A DNA stretch of 12,310 nt from DASXMR01 sp036495525 (lineage in GTDB: Bacteria > Actinomycetota > Actinomycetes > Streptosporangiales > Streptosporangiaceae). How positions within the stretch are numbered: position 1 is the stretch's first letter; the number at the start of each line of letters is the position of its first letter. The translations under genes and the position numbers were made by a program. Positions 1-6,455 of this stretch are shown piece after piece. The notes beneath the pieces were generated by a model, which was not told the origin of the DNA, ran no database searches, and saw only the letters and a list, made by a program, of their open reading frames with translations. The stretch covers positions 1 to 12,310 of the forward strand of contig DASXMR010000062.1 of the NCBI GenBank assembly GCA_036495525.1. The letters are read 5' to 3'.

Positions 1-1
1 G

Positions 2-349
2 GCGGGACTGACGCCCAGCCAGCTCTCCACGCTCGAGAACGTCGGCAAGACCGGACCGGTTCGGCTCGGTGACCTGGCGGCAGCCGAGCGCATCGCGCCC
101 TCGACTCTCACCCGGCTGGTCAACGTGCTCGAAGGCCGCGGGTACCTGCGGCGTGAACCCTCTCCCGATGACGCCCGGGCTTACCTGGTCACGGTCACCG
201 ATGCCGGCCGTCAGGTGCTCGAGCGCATCCGCGCGGAGGCGACCAGCGCGCTGACCGACATCCTGCTGACGCTCCCGGCCGATCAGCTGGCCGCCCTGGA
301 CGCGGCACTGCCCGCGCTGGAACGCCTCACCGGCCGTCCGTCGGCCTAG
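2..349 (+). CDS. MarR-family transcriptional regulator, 5'-truncated by window edge
   Basis: The reading frame is open from the left edge to TAG at 347-349, giving about 115 residues of a MarR-type winged-helix protein. Visible parts are the helix-turn-helix (LTPSQLSTLENV, then LGDLAAAERIAPSTLTRLVNVLEGRGYL) and the wing, RREPSPDDARAYLVTVTDAG, with the Asp-Asp-Arg-Ala pattern typical of MarR wings. A C-terminal helical dimerisation segment follows (LPADQLAALDAALPALERL). The N-terminal dimerisation helix lies outside the window. Members of the family are cytoplasmic dimers that bind palindromic operators and usually release DNA on binding a small phenolic or acyl ligand; the ligand here cannot be told. 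The gene is convergent with the thioredoxin-TPR gene. Family assignment is secure; the target genes are unknown. Confidence 0.88.
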   Translation, partial: AGLTPSQLSTLENVGKTGPVRLGDLAAAERIAPSTLTRLVNVLEGRGYLRREPSPDDARAYLVTVTDAGRQVLERIRAEATSALTDILLTLPADQLAALDAALPALERLTGRPSA

Positions 350-364
350 CCACTGGCTGTTCGT

Positions 365-386
365 CCCGGCTAGCTGATCAGCCGGG
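365..386. terminator. Hairpin between convergent genes, probable terminator
   Basis: CCCGGCT (365-371) and AGCCGGG (380-386) form a perfect 7-bp stem with an 8-base loop, starting 15 bases after the MarR stop codon. No T-tract follows, as is common in high-G+C actinobacteria. It lies in the 153-base gap between two convergent genes, so it could serve either strand. Nothing else in that gap looks like a gene. Confidence 0.5.
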
Positions 387-502
387 TAGCTGACCACCCC
401 GCTAGGTGCTCGCCGCCCCGCCCGGTGGTGTCACGCAGCTGGCGGGCATGATGGCGAGCTGACTGGCGCAGACCGCCGCGCGACTCGCGCCAGCCCGACC
501 AC

Positions 503-1504
503 TCAGAACAGCAGGCTGGACAGCCTGGCCCTGGCCTTCGCGACAAGTGAATCCCCGGGCGGGAAAATGCCGAACAGCTCGACCAGATGCTGCCGCGCCT
601 TGTCCCGTTCGTCGCCGGAGGTCCGCTTGATGGTGCCGAGCAGGCGGTCGAAGCTCTCCTCGATCCGGCCAGTGGCGAGATCGAGGTCGGCCATCCGTGC
701 CTGCGCCGTGGCGTCGTCCGGCCGCTGGGCCGCCTCCCGCCGCACGGCAGCCTGATCGTAGGCCTCAACCCGGCGAATGAGCTCGACCTGGCCAAGGCCC
801 ATGGTCGCGACCGGATCGCCGGGGTTGGCCGCCAGCACCTTCTCGAAGGCGGCCGCGGCGGCGTCCATGTCGCCGCGCTCCATCGCCTGCTGGGCCTCGT
901 CGAAGACGGCACTCGTGCCGGGGTCCGCGCCCGGATAGCCGGGCAACTGCCCTGGCGCCGCGGCCTCTTCGCCGACCTCTGCGCCGTCGCCTTCGGCGAG
1001 TCCGGCGCCGTCGGCCTGCATGCCGTACTGAGCAGCGACCTGAAGTAGCTGGCCGACCCACTGCCGGGCCTGAGCTTCCGGTACCGCCCCGATGAAGGCG
1101 TTAGCGATCTGGCCCGCCACGAAGGCGACGACCATCGGAATGCTCGTGGACTGGAGTACCTGGCTGAGCGCAGCGCTCACCTGAGGGTTGGCGTCGGCGT
1201 CGACCTTCGCCAGCACGAAGGCGCCATTCGCCTCGGCCGCGAGCTTCTCCAGAATCGGACTGAGCTGCTTGCACGGCCCGCACCAGTCGGCCCACAGGTC
1301 CACGACGACCGGGACGGTCTGGGACCGGTTGATCACATCGGTGGTAAAAGTCTCGTCGGTGACATCAATGCTGGTGGCCTGCGCGCCCGCCTGGCCCGGC
1401 GTTGCCTGCGCCTGCTCGGCGGCCCGCTGCCTGCGCTGCGCGGCGGCCTGGCGCGCACCAAGGTCGACCGCGCCATGGAGGGAGAAGTCCCGCGGCTGGT
1501 TCAT
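503..1504 (-). CDS. Thioredoxin-domain/TPR protein, YbbN (CnoX)-like co-chaperone
   Basis: About 333 residues. A polar, Gln/Ala-rich N-terminal tail (about 1-45) precedes a thioredoxin fold (about 46-150) with the intact active site W74-C75-G-P-C78-K and the cis-proline P123 in TSIPMVV. A low-complexity Ala/Gly/Glu linker (about 163-187) leads to a C-terminal TPR-like helical region (about 188-333), including DEAQQAMERGDMDAAAAAFE and a second helical hairpin. This thioredoxin-plus-TPR order is that of YbbN/CnoX, cytosolic holdases that protect clients and hand them to chaperonins. Unlike E. coli YbbN, which lacks a CxxC motif, both cysteines are present, so true oxidoreductase activity is plausible. 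I chose ATG at 1504 (MNQPRDF) because AGGA and GGAGG sit just upstream; ATG at 1522 has no ribosome-binding site. It lies downstream of icmA on the same strand after a 192-base gap. Confidence 0.85.
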   Translation of the reverse strand: MNQPRDFSLHGAVDLGARQAAAQRRQRAAEQAQATPGQAGAQATSIDVTDETFTTDVINRSQTVPVVVDLWADWCGPCKQLSPILEKLAAEANGAFVLAKVDADANPQVSAALSQVLQSTSIPMVVAFVAGQIANAFIGAVPEAQARQWVGQLLQVAAQYGMQADGAGLAEGDGAEVGEEAAAPGQLPGYPGADPGTSAVFDEAQQAMERGDMDAAAAAFEKVLAANPGDPVATMGLGQVELIRRVEAYDQAAVRREAAQRPDDATAQARMADLDLATGRIEESFDRLLGTIKRTSGDERDKARQHLVELFGIFPPGDSLVAKARARLSSLLF

Positions 1505-1614
1505 GCCTCCATCCTGCCCCATCCGGGTGAGCGGATGGACCGGTAGCTGCAGCTCTTAGCCCAAGCCCGCACCGGAGCCGCCCAGCAGAGCAGCGCCGGC
1601 GCTCGCCAAACCGG

Positions 1615-1669
1615 CGTCGCCCAGCGGGACCACCGTCGCTCACCAGGCCGGCCGTCGCCCAGCAGGACC
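1615..1669. repeat. Imperfect direct repeat, 17 bp, two copies
   Basis: CGTCGCCCAGCGGGACC (1615-1631) recurs as CGTCGCCCAGCAGGACC (1653-1669) with one mismatch, 38 bases apart, in the 192-base gap between icmA and the thioredoxin gene. A shorter related string, GCCCAGCA, occurs near 1589. It may be a regulator-binding pair or the trace of a local duplication. No coding sequence was seen in the gap. Confidence 0.35.
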
Positions 1670-1696
1670 GGGTCGACCAGGAGGGCAGCTCGTGGC

Positions 1697-3355
1697 TCAG
1701 AAGGCCGGAACCTCGAAGTAGCCGCCCCACTCCTCGCGCAGCGCGCCGCAGATCTCCCCCAGCGTCGCCTCGGCGCCGGCCGCCGCGATCATGGGCGGGA
1801 TGGTATTGGCATCCGAGCGCACCGCCGCCAGCAGTTCTGCCAGCGCGGCGTCCACCGCGGCCTGGTCGCGCGCTGCCCGCCGTGCCCGCAGCGCGCGCAC
1901 TTGCTCGACCTCGACCTCGTGACTCACCCGCAGGATCTCGATCGGCTGCTCCACCGTCTCGGTGTAGCTGTTGACGCCGACGACCAGCTTCTCGCCCTTC
2001 TCCACCTTCTGCTGGTAGGCGAACGATGCCTCAGCGATCTCCGACATGAACCACCCGTCGTCGATGCCGCGCAGGATGCCGCCGGTCATCGATCCGTCCG
2101 GGCTCATCGCACGGATCTTGGCGAAGATCTCCTCGGCCTCGGCCTCCAGGCGGTCCGTCAGCGCCTCTAGATACCAGGAGCCGCCGAGCGGGTCGGCCAC
2201 GTTGGCCACGCCCGTCTCCTCCATGAGTACCTGCTGGGTGCGCACCGCGATCTCCGCTGCCTTGGCCGACGGCAGCGCCAGCACCTCGTCCAGCGCATTG
2301 GTGTGCAGCGAGTTGGTGCCGCCGAGCACCGCCGCCAGTGCCTCAATCGCGGTGCGGACCACGTTGTTGTCTGGCTGCTGCGCGGTCAGTGATACCCCGG
2401 CGGTCTGCGTGTGGAAGCGCAGCCACTGCGCCCGCTCGGTCGTGGCTCCGTAGACGTCGCGCAGCCAGCGCGCCCAGATCCGCCGCGCGGCCCGGAACTT
2501 CGCGATCTCCTCGAAGAAGTCGATGTGCGCATCAAAGAAGAACGACAACCCCGGCGCGAACACGTCCACGTCCAGCCCGCGCGACAGTCCCAGCTCGACG
2601 TACCCGAACCCGTCAGCCAGCGTGAATGCCAGCTCCTGCGCCGCGGTCGAGCCCGCCTCCCGGATGTGGTAGCCGGACACGGACAGCGGCTTGTAGTCGG
2701 GGATGTGCGCCGCGCAGTACTCCATCAGGTCGCCGATCAGGCGCAGGTGCGGCTGCGGCGGGAACAGCCACTCCTTCTGGGCGATGTACTCCTTGAAGAT
2801 GTCGGTCTGCAGCGTGCCGTTGAGCTTCCCGATGTCGGCGCCCTGCCGCTGCGCCGCGGCCAGGTACATGCAGAAGACCGGCACCGCCGGCCCGCTGATG
2901 GTCATCGAGGTCGTGGTGTCGGCCAGCGGGATGCCGCCGAACAGACAGTCCATGTCGGCGGCCGAGTCGATCGCAACGCCGCAGTGCCCGACCTCGCCGA
3001 GGGACCGCGGGTCGTCCGAGTCGCGGCCCATCAGCGTCGGCATGTCGAACGCGACAGACAGCCCGCCGCCACCGGCCGCCAGCAGCATCTTGTAGCGCTC
3101 GTTGGTCTGCACCGCGTTGCCGAATCCGGAGAACTGGCGGATCGTCCACGCCCGGCCCCGGTACCCGCCCGGGTACAGCCCGCGCGTGAAGGGGAACTCC
3201 CCCGGCCAGCCGATCCGCTCGAAATCCGGTACGACCGCGCCCTCCGGCGGCCCGTACACCGGGTCCACCTCGAGCCCGGACAGCGTGGTGAAGTCCGCGT
3301 CCCGCTTGCGCGACGCGTCGTATCTGCGCTGCCAGCGCTCGCGTCCATCGACCAT
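1697..3355 (-). CDS. icmA: Isobutyryl-CoA mutase large subunit (methylmalonyl-CoA mutase family)
   Basis: About 552 residues, forming the catalytic TIM-barrel subunit only; the C-terminal B12-binding domain found in MutB is absent, as in IcmA (566 residues in Streptomyces cinnamonensis), so a separate small IcmB is needed. Motifs in order: WTIRQF (70-75), GLSVAFDMPTLMGRDSDDPRS, TTTSMTISGPA, GTLQTDIFKEYIAQ (180-193), SGYH (227-230), GGTNSLHTNA. The substrate-pocket positions are decisive. Phe75 and Gln193 sit where methylmalonyl-CoA mutase has Tyr89 and Arg207, and this Phe/Gln pair marks isobutyryl-CoA mutase. Tyr229, His230 and Gln183 match the conserved Tyr243, His244 and Gln197. The enzyme interconverts isobutyryl-CoA and n-butyryl-CoA through an adenosylcobalamin radical. 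ATG 3355 (MVDGRERW) is preferred over an in-frame TTG at 3367. No icmB is in the window; a MeaB GTPase lies 4.9 kb away. Confidence 0.93.
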   Translation of the reverse strand: MVDGRERWQRRYDASRKRDADFTTLSGLEVDPVYGPPEGAVVPDFERIGWPGEFPFTRGLYPGGYRGRAWTIRQFSGFGNAVQTNERYKMLLAAGGGGLSVAFDMPTLMGRDSDDPRSLGEVGHCGVAIDSAADMDCLFGGIPLADTTTSMTISGPAVPVFCMYLAAAQRQGADIGKLNGTLQTDIFKEYIAQKEWLFPPQPHLRLIGDLMEYCAAHIPDYKPLSVSGYHIREAGSTAAQELAFTLADGFGYVELGLSRGLDVDVFAPGLSFFFDAHIDFFEEIAKFRAARRIWARWLRDVYGATTERAQWLRFHTQTAGVSLTAQQPDNNVVRTAIEALAAVLGGTNSLHTNALDEVLALPSAKAAEIAVRTQQVLMEETGVANVADPLGGSWYLEALTDRLEAEAEEIFAKIRAMSPDGSMTGGILRGIDDGWFMSEIAEASFAYQQKVEKGEKLVVGVNSYTETVEQPIEILRVSHEVEVEQVRALRARRAARDQAAVDAALAELLAAVRSDANTIPPMIAAAGAEATLGEICGALREEWGGYFEVPAF

Positions 3356-3369
3356 GGCGCACCCCAACC

Positions 3370-3402
3370 GCGGAAATTAATTGGACGTCCTACTAATTCC
3401 GC
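3370..3402. promoter_or_regulatory. Palindromic operator candidate upstream of icmA
   Basis: An interrupted inverted repeat is centred on the perfect 8-bp palindrome GGACGTCC (3383-3390). Flanking arms TTAAT and ACTAA pair at four of five positions, and outer arms GCGGAA (3370-3375) and TTCCGC (3397-3402) match after a one-base offset. It ends 14 bases upstream of the icmA ATG and is far more A/T-rich than its surroundings. Position and symmetry suit a dimeric repressor of icmA. Two MarR-type regulators are encoded in this window, but no evidence ties either to this site. Confidence 0.55.
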
Positions 3403-3431
3403 AGTGTACCCGGCCGCTGCACCGCGAACCA
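3403..3431 (-). promoter_or_regulatory. Possible icmA promoter
   Basis: On the minus strand TACACT (3408-3403) is a fair -10 hexamer lying just upstream of the palindrome. The matching -35 position (TGGTTC, 3431-3426, 17-base spacer) is weak. Transcription would begin near 3396, inside the operator candidate, giving a leader of about 40 bases. This is suggestive only. Confidence 0.25.
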
Positions 3432-3676
3432 GCCGGGAATCGGTCCAACCATCTCCGCCGCTCCGCGTCATAGGTAGTACGGACCGGCGGATTTCGAAGA
3501 GAAGGGAACGGGGCCGTGCGCACACCCGGCACTTCCGATGGCTGATCGGTGCAAGGCTGAAGCGTCTCGTGCTTGACGCCGCATACCTGGAAGATTCGGG
3601 CTATGTTCAGCTAGCGTGGCCAGACCACACGGCGCGCCCGGCCGCAAAGCCGCGCGCCGCGAACCAGAGGAACACG
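3432..3676. other. Rest of the divergent intergenic region between icmA and the ECF sigma gene
   Basis: No convincing gene here. It holds a 6-bp inverted repeat, CGGTCC (3441-3446) with GGACCG (3481-3486), and a 5-bp stem GCGTC (3562-3566) with GACGC (3575-3579). TTGACG (3573-3578) and TATGTT (3602-3607) look like promoter hexamers, but their 23-base spacing is too long for a standard promoter. I saw no clear ECF-type GGAAC/CGTC promoter pair. Confidence 0.3.
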
Positions 3677-4171
3677 GTGGCGAGGCTCCGCACCTCCGAT
3701 CAGCAGGCAGTCGAAGAGCTGTTTAATGCCGCGTACCCGCGGCTGGCCGGCTGGGTCCGCAGGCTGGTCGATAACGATGAGACCGCCCACGAGATAGCGT
3801 CCGAGGCCTTCACCCGGCTGCTGTCCCGCTGGGGCAACCTGGAGAATCCGCAGAGCTACCTCTACATGATCGCTACGAACCTGGTGAGGGACCACTGGCG
3901 CCGGACGGGCCGGGAACGGTCCGCCCTGCGGGTGATGACGGCCGCCGGGCCCGCCGATCCGGTGTACCACCCGGCTCAGGACGTCGACGTGCGCGCGCTG
4001 ATCCAGTCGCTGCCGGAGCGGCTGCGCAGCCCGTTCCTGCTGCACTACTACGCCGGGTTCGGGCTCAAGGATGTGGCGGCGATGCTCGGCCGCCCCGAGG
4101 GCACGATCAAGGCCGACCTGTTCCACGCCAGGGCGCGGCTCAAGGCAGCGCTGGGAGAGTCCAGTGACTGA
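3677..4171 (+). CDS. ECF-subfamily RNA polymerase sigma factor
   Basis: 164 residues, the usual size of a two-domain ECF (group IV) sigma factor. Sigma region 2 spans about 9-77: the region 2.2/2.3 segment DETAHEIASEAFTRLLSRW (34-52) is followed by the -10-recognition helix YLYMIATNLVRDHWRR (61-76). A linker (about 78-104) leads to sigma region 4 (about 105-160): ALIQSLPERLRSPFLLHYY, then the -35-binding helix-turn-helix GLKDVAAMLGRPEGTIKADLFHARARL. Start: GTG 3677 has AGAGGA 7 bases upstream and gives a normal N-terminus. The long open frame upstream of it is antisense to icmA and was discarded. The stop overlaps the next gene's GTG by 8 bases, so the two are translationally coupled, the usual arrangement of an ECF factor with its membrane regulator. 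Confidence 0.9.
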   Translation: MARLRTSDQQAVEELFNAAYPRLAGWVRRLVDNDETAHEIASEAFTRLLSRWGNLENPQSYLYMIATNLVRDHWRRTGRERSALRVMTAAGPADPVYHPAQDVDVRALIQSLPERLRSPFLLHYYAGFGLKDVAAMLGRPEGTIKADLFHARARLKAALGESSD

Positions 4172-5606
4172 GCCCCGGGACCAGGTCAACCGTTGGCTGG
4201 CGGGCGAGGTGACACCGCTCACTCCCCGGCCAGGCGCGCTGGAGACAATCAGGCGCCGCGCCAGGCGGCGCAAGCGCCATCAGGCACTCGCGGTCGGCGC
4301 CGCCTGCGCGCTGGTGATCGCCGTCGGCGTGAGCATCCCGCATTTCCTCCCCGGGCGGACCGGCCGCGGCTCCTCGCCGCACCCGCCCGTCGCCGTCAGC
4401 CAGAAACCCCCGGCGATCGGAGCCAGCAGCAGCCCGCTAGCCGGCGAATCCACCGGGCCGGACACGGGTCGCGTCGTGCAGCTGCACCAGCGCACCATGC
4501 TGACCCCGGGTGCCTCTGACACGGTGCCGCCGCCTAATTTCCAGCCGACTTCGGTGACGATGGTCGGCACCGGCACCGGCGGACTGGTTGGGGCGGTCAT
4601 CGGCCAGGCGGGCACGCCCGGCCATTGCGCCACTGCATACTGCACCTCGCTGGCTGGCACGTCGGATTACGGCAACGCCTGGTACGGGGTCAGCGCGCCA
4701 GTGACCTCCGGCCCGGACGGCGACGCTGGTGTCAGCCAGCTCCGGTTCGCGAATCTGAACGACGGCTGGGCCTTCGGGCCGGCGCTGTGGGAGACCAGCC
4801 GCGGGGGCTGGCCCTGGCACCAGGAGGACACCTTCGGCCAGCGCGTGCTCGATGTGGAAGCGGCCGACGGCCATGCATTCGCGGTGTTCGGCACCTGCAC
4901 CGGGACCGGCGCTGACTACGCGGCCGACTGCACGAGCTTTGCCCTCTACACGTCGGTCGCGGGCAGCACGACGTGGACGCCTGTCGCCGTGCCGGCCGCG
5001 TTCGGGCACATGAGCTCGGGTATTTCCGCGACACCGCTGCTAGTGATCGCCGGCGGCACTACCGGCTTCCTGCTCACCCCATCCGGCGCGCTGCTCAGCG
5101 GTCCGGTCACGGGCGGGCCCTGGAACCTGGTTACCCAGGCGCCGTGCGCGCCTGGCCCGGCCGACGCGAGCCAGGACAGCCCGGCGCACCCGGGAACCCA
5201 GTTCTCGGCTGGCCCCAAGCTCCTGCTGGCCTGCGGAAACGGCGAAGCCGGCGCCACGGCTGCGGCTACCCTGTACACCTCGACCGACGGAACTACGTGG
5301 CAGAAAGCCGGCCCAATCGCGGTCGGCAGCCTGGCCCCCGGCGGTGTGGCCACCTCGCTGACGTCGGCCTCAGCCGGCCAGGCGGTGCTCGCCACCACGT
5401 CCGCCATCCTGTACTCAGCCGACGGAGGCACGACCTGGCGGAAGGCGCGGCTCGCGCCGGGGAGCGCGCCGGCTGGCGGCTTCAGCTACGTGGGCATGAC
5501 CACCGCCACCCAGGGCGTCGCGGTGCCCGCTGACGCGCAAGCCGGGGAGATCTTCGTCACCCAGAACGGCGGCCGGACCTGGACGCCCGCACCGATTACC
5601 GGCTGA
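4164..5606 (+). CDS. Membrane-anchored Asp-box (beta-propeller-like) protein, putative anti-sigma partner of the ECF factor
   Basis: 480 residues from GTG 4164, with GGGAGAG 5 bases upstream. A short basic cytoplasmic segment (1-40, containing LETIRRRARRRKRHQ) precedes one transmembrane helix (about 41-60, ALAVGAACALVIAVGVSIPH), then a Pro/Ser-rich stalk (about 65-105) and a large external domain. That domain carries repeated Asp-box-like turns: SVAGSTTW (264-271), STDGTTW (373-379), SADGGTTW (418-425) and NGGRTW (468-473). These are typical of BNR/sialidase or YCF48-type beta-propellers. Several outside cysteines could form disulfides. No zinc-binding HxxxCxxC anti-sigma motif is present, so any sigma control would rest on the short N-terminal tail. 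Coupling to the sigma gene suggests sensing outside the membrane and signalling inward. Ligand unknown; catalytic sialidase residues were not recognised. Confidence 0.75.
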   Translation: MTEPRDQVNRWLAGEVTPLTPRPGALETIRRRARRRKRHQALAVGAACALVIAVGVSIPHFLPGRTGRGSSPHPPVAVSQKPPAIGASSSPLAGESTGPDTGRVVQLHQRTMLTPGASDTVPPPNFQPTSVTMVGTGTGGLVGAVIGQAGTPGHCATAYCTSLAGTSDYGNAWYGVSAPVTSGPDGDAGVSQLRFANLNDGWAFGPALWETSRGGWPWHQEDTFGQRVLDVEAADGHAFAVFGTCTGTGADYAADCTSFALYTSVAGSTTWTPVAVPAAFGHMSSGISATPLLVIAGGTTGFLLTPSGALLSGPVTGGPWNLVTQAPCAPGPADASQDSPAHPGTQFSAGPKLLLACGNGEAGATAAATLYTSTDGTTWQKAGPIAVGSLAPGGVATSLTSASAGQAVLATTSAILYSADGGTTWRKARLAPGSAPAGGFSYVGMTTATQGVAVPADAQAGEIFVTQNGGRTWTPAPITG

Positions 5607-6129
5607 GCTCCGGTCCGCCATCCTTAAAGTCCCCGGCTCTCACCCGCAGCGCGCGCAGCAGTCCGGACATCTCCTCAAGCTGCGCCGGGCTATAGCTGCC
5701 CATGCCGAAATCGGCCTGCATCAAGTCCGTGGTCGCCCGCTGCATGACTTCCCGGCCGGCCGGGGTGATCTCGGCGAGCGTGCCGCGCCCGTCCCTGGGG
5801 TTGGGGCGCCGCTGCACCAGGCCCTGCCGCTCCAGCCGGTCGATCGTGTTGGTCACGCTCGTCGGATGAACCATGAGGCGTTCGCCGATCAGGCCCATTG
5901 GGAGCGCACCGTCCCGGCTGAAGCTGAGCAGCACGAGCGCCTCATACCGGGCGAAGGTCAGGCCGTGCGGCCGGAGTAGCCCGTCCAGTTCAGCGAGCAA
6001 GATCTGCTGGACTCGCATGATCGCCGTGACTGCGGCCATAGCCTTGGCATCACCGAACCGGCGCTCCCAGGTTTCCGCAGCGCGAGCGATGGGGTCGAAA
6101 GGCAGGTCAAGCGGCTTAGACACAGGCAC
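5596..6129 (-). CDS. MarR-family transcriptional regulator
   Basis: 177 residues. An N-terminal dimerisation region (about 1-55, including AIMRVQQILLAELDGLLRP) is followed by the winged helix-turn-helix: LTFARYEALVLLSFSRDG, LPMGLIGERLMVHPTSVTNT with recognition helix, IDRLERQGLVQRRP, and the wing NPRDGRGTLAEITPAG. A C-terminal helix SPAQLEEMSGLLRALRVRAG closes the dimer interface. Start GTG 6129 has GGGA about 10 bases upstream; an in-frame GTG at 6123 is an alternative. The 3' end overlaps the convergent propeller gene by 11 bases (5596-5606). The upstream gap, shared with a divergent gene, contains an A/T-rich patch and a perfect palindrome that could be its own operator. The ligand is unknown. 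Confidence 0.88.
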   Translation of the reverse strand: MPVSKPLDLPFDPIARAAETWERRFGDAKAMAAVTAIMRVQQILLAELDGLLRPHGLTFARYEALVLLSFSRDGALPMGLIGERLMVHPTSVTNTIDRLERQGLVQRRPNPRDGRGTLAEITPAGREVMQRATTDLMQADFGMGSYSPAQLEEMSGLLRALRVRAGDFKDGGPELSR

Positions 6130-6213
6130 ACGGTATATCCCGCCCGGCCTTGCCCCGCATGGGTTGCCTGTGCTTGTGCGATACCAATGCGGCTAGCCGG
6201 CGAGTACGTGGAC

Positions 6214-6247
6214 ATGGTCAATTACAGATAGTTACATTGCCTTGACA
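6214..6247. promoter_or_regulatory. A/T-rich divergent promoter/operator patch
   Basis: This is the most A/T-rich stretch in the neighbourhood. It has TTACA twice with a 10-base period (6222-6226 and 6232-6236), CAAT...ATTG arms (6219-6239) and a consensus-like TTGACA at 6242-6247 on the plus strand. It lies about 90 bases upstream of the minus-strand MarR gene. One helical turn between the repeats suits protein binding on one face. I could not pair TTGACA with a good -10 hexamer. Confidence 0.35.
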
Positions 6248-6265
6248 GGACCGGGGGGCCGGTCC
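6248..6265. promoter_or_regulatory. Perfect palindrome in the marR / pseudo-ATPase intergenic gap
   Basis: GGACCGG (6248-6254) and CCGGTCC (6259-6265) are perfect 7-bp arms around GGGG, directly after TTGACA. It may be an operator overlapping a promoter or, as RNA, a very stable hairpin. The remaining gap up to 6455 holds only a 15-base tandem repeat. Confidence 0.45.
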
Positions 6266-6337
6266 ATCAGGCGGAAAAATCGGGGGATTCAGTGCGCTCT
6301 GGCCCTAGGGCCGACGCGCCTTGGCGGGAAGGCGCCT

Positions 6338-6397
6338 GGCACGCAGCTGCCGGGCACCGAGCCGCCCGGTGCAGGCATGCCCGGTGCGGGCCTGCCC
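6338..6397. repeat. Tandem repeat, four 15-base units
   Basis: Four adjacent imperfect 15-base units start at 6338, 6353, 6368 and 6383, each beginning GG[C/T][A/G]C and ending GCC[G/C]. In the frame starting at 6242 they would read GTQLP, GTEPP, GAGMP, GAGLP, a collagen-like Gly/Pro pattern, but that frame has only a TTG start, no ribosome-binding site, and runs over the next gene. I treat it as a small minisatellite in the leader region. Confidence 0.5.
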
Positions 6398-6455
6398 GAC
6401 CCTGGGCCGGCTTGGCCCGGCGGGGGCCGGCGTGACGCGCCACGGCCGCGCGGTG

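Noticed and set aside
3573..3607. TTGACG and TATGTT as a sigma-factor gene promoter
   Set aside because: The 23-base spacing is outside the normal 16-19 range, and TTGACG lies in a small stem.
2411..3676. Long plus-strand open frame running into the ECF sigma gene
   Set aside because: It is antisense to icmA, has an Arg/Gln/Val-rich composition with no domain, and exists because high-G+C DNA rarely has stops. The sigma factor starts at GTG 3677, which has a ribosome-binding site.
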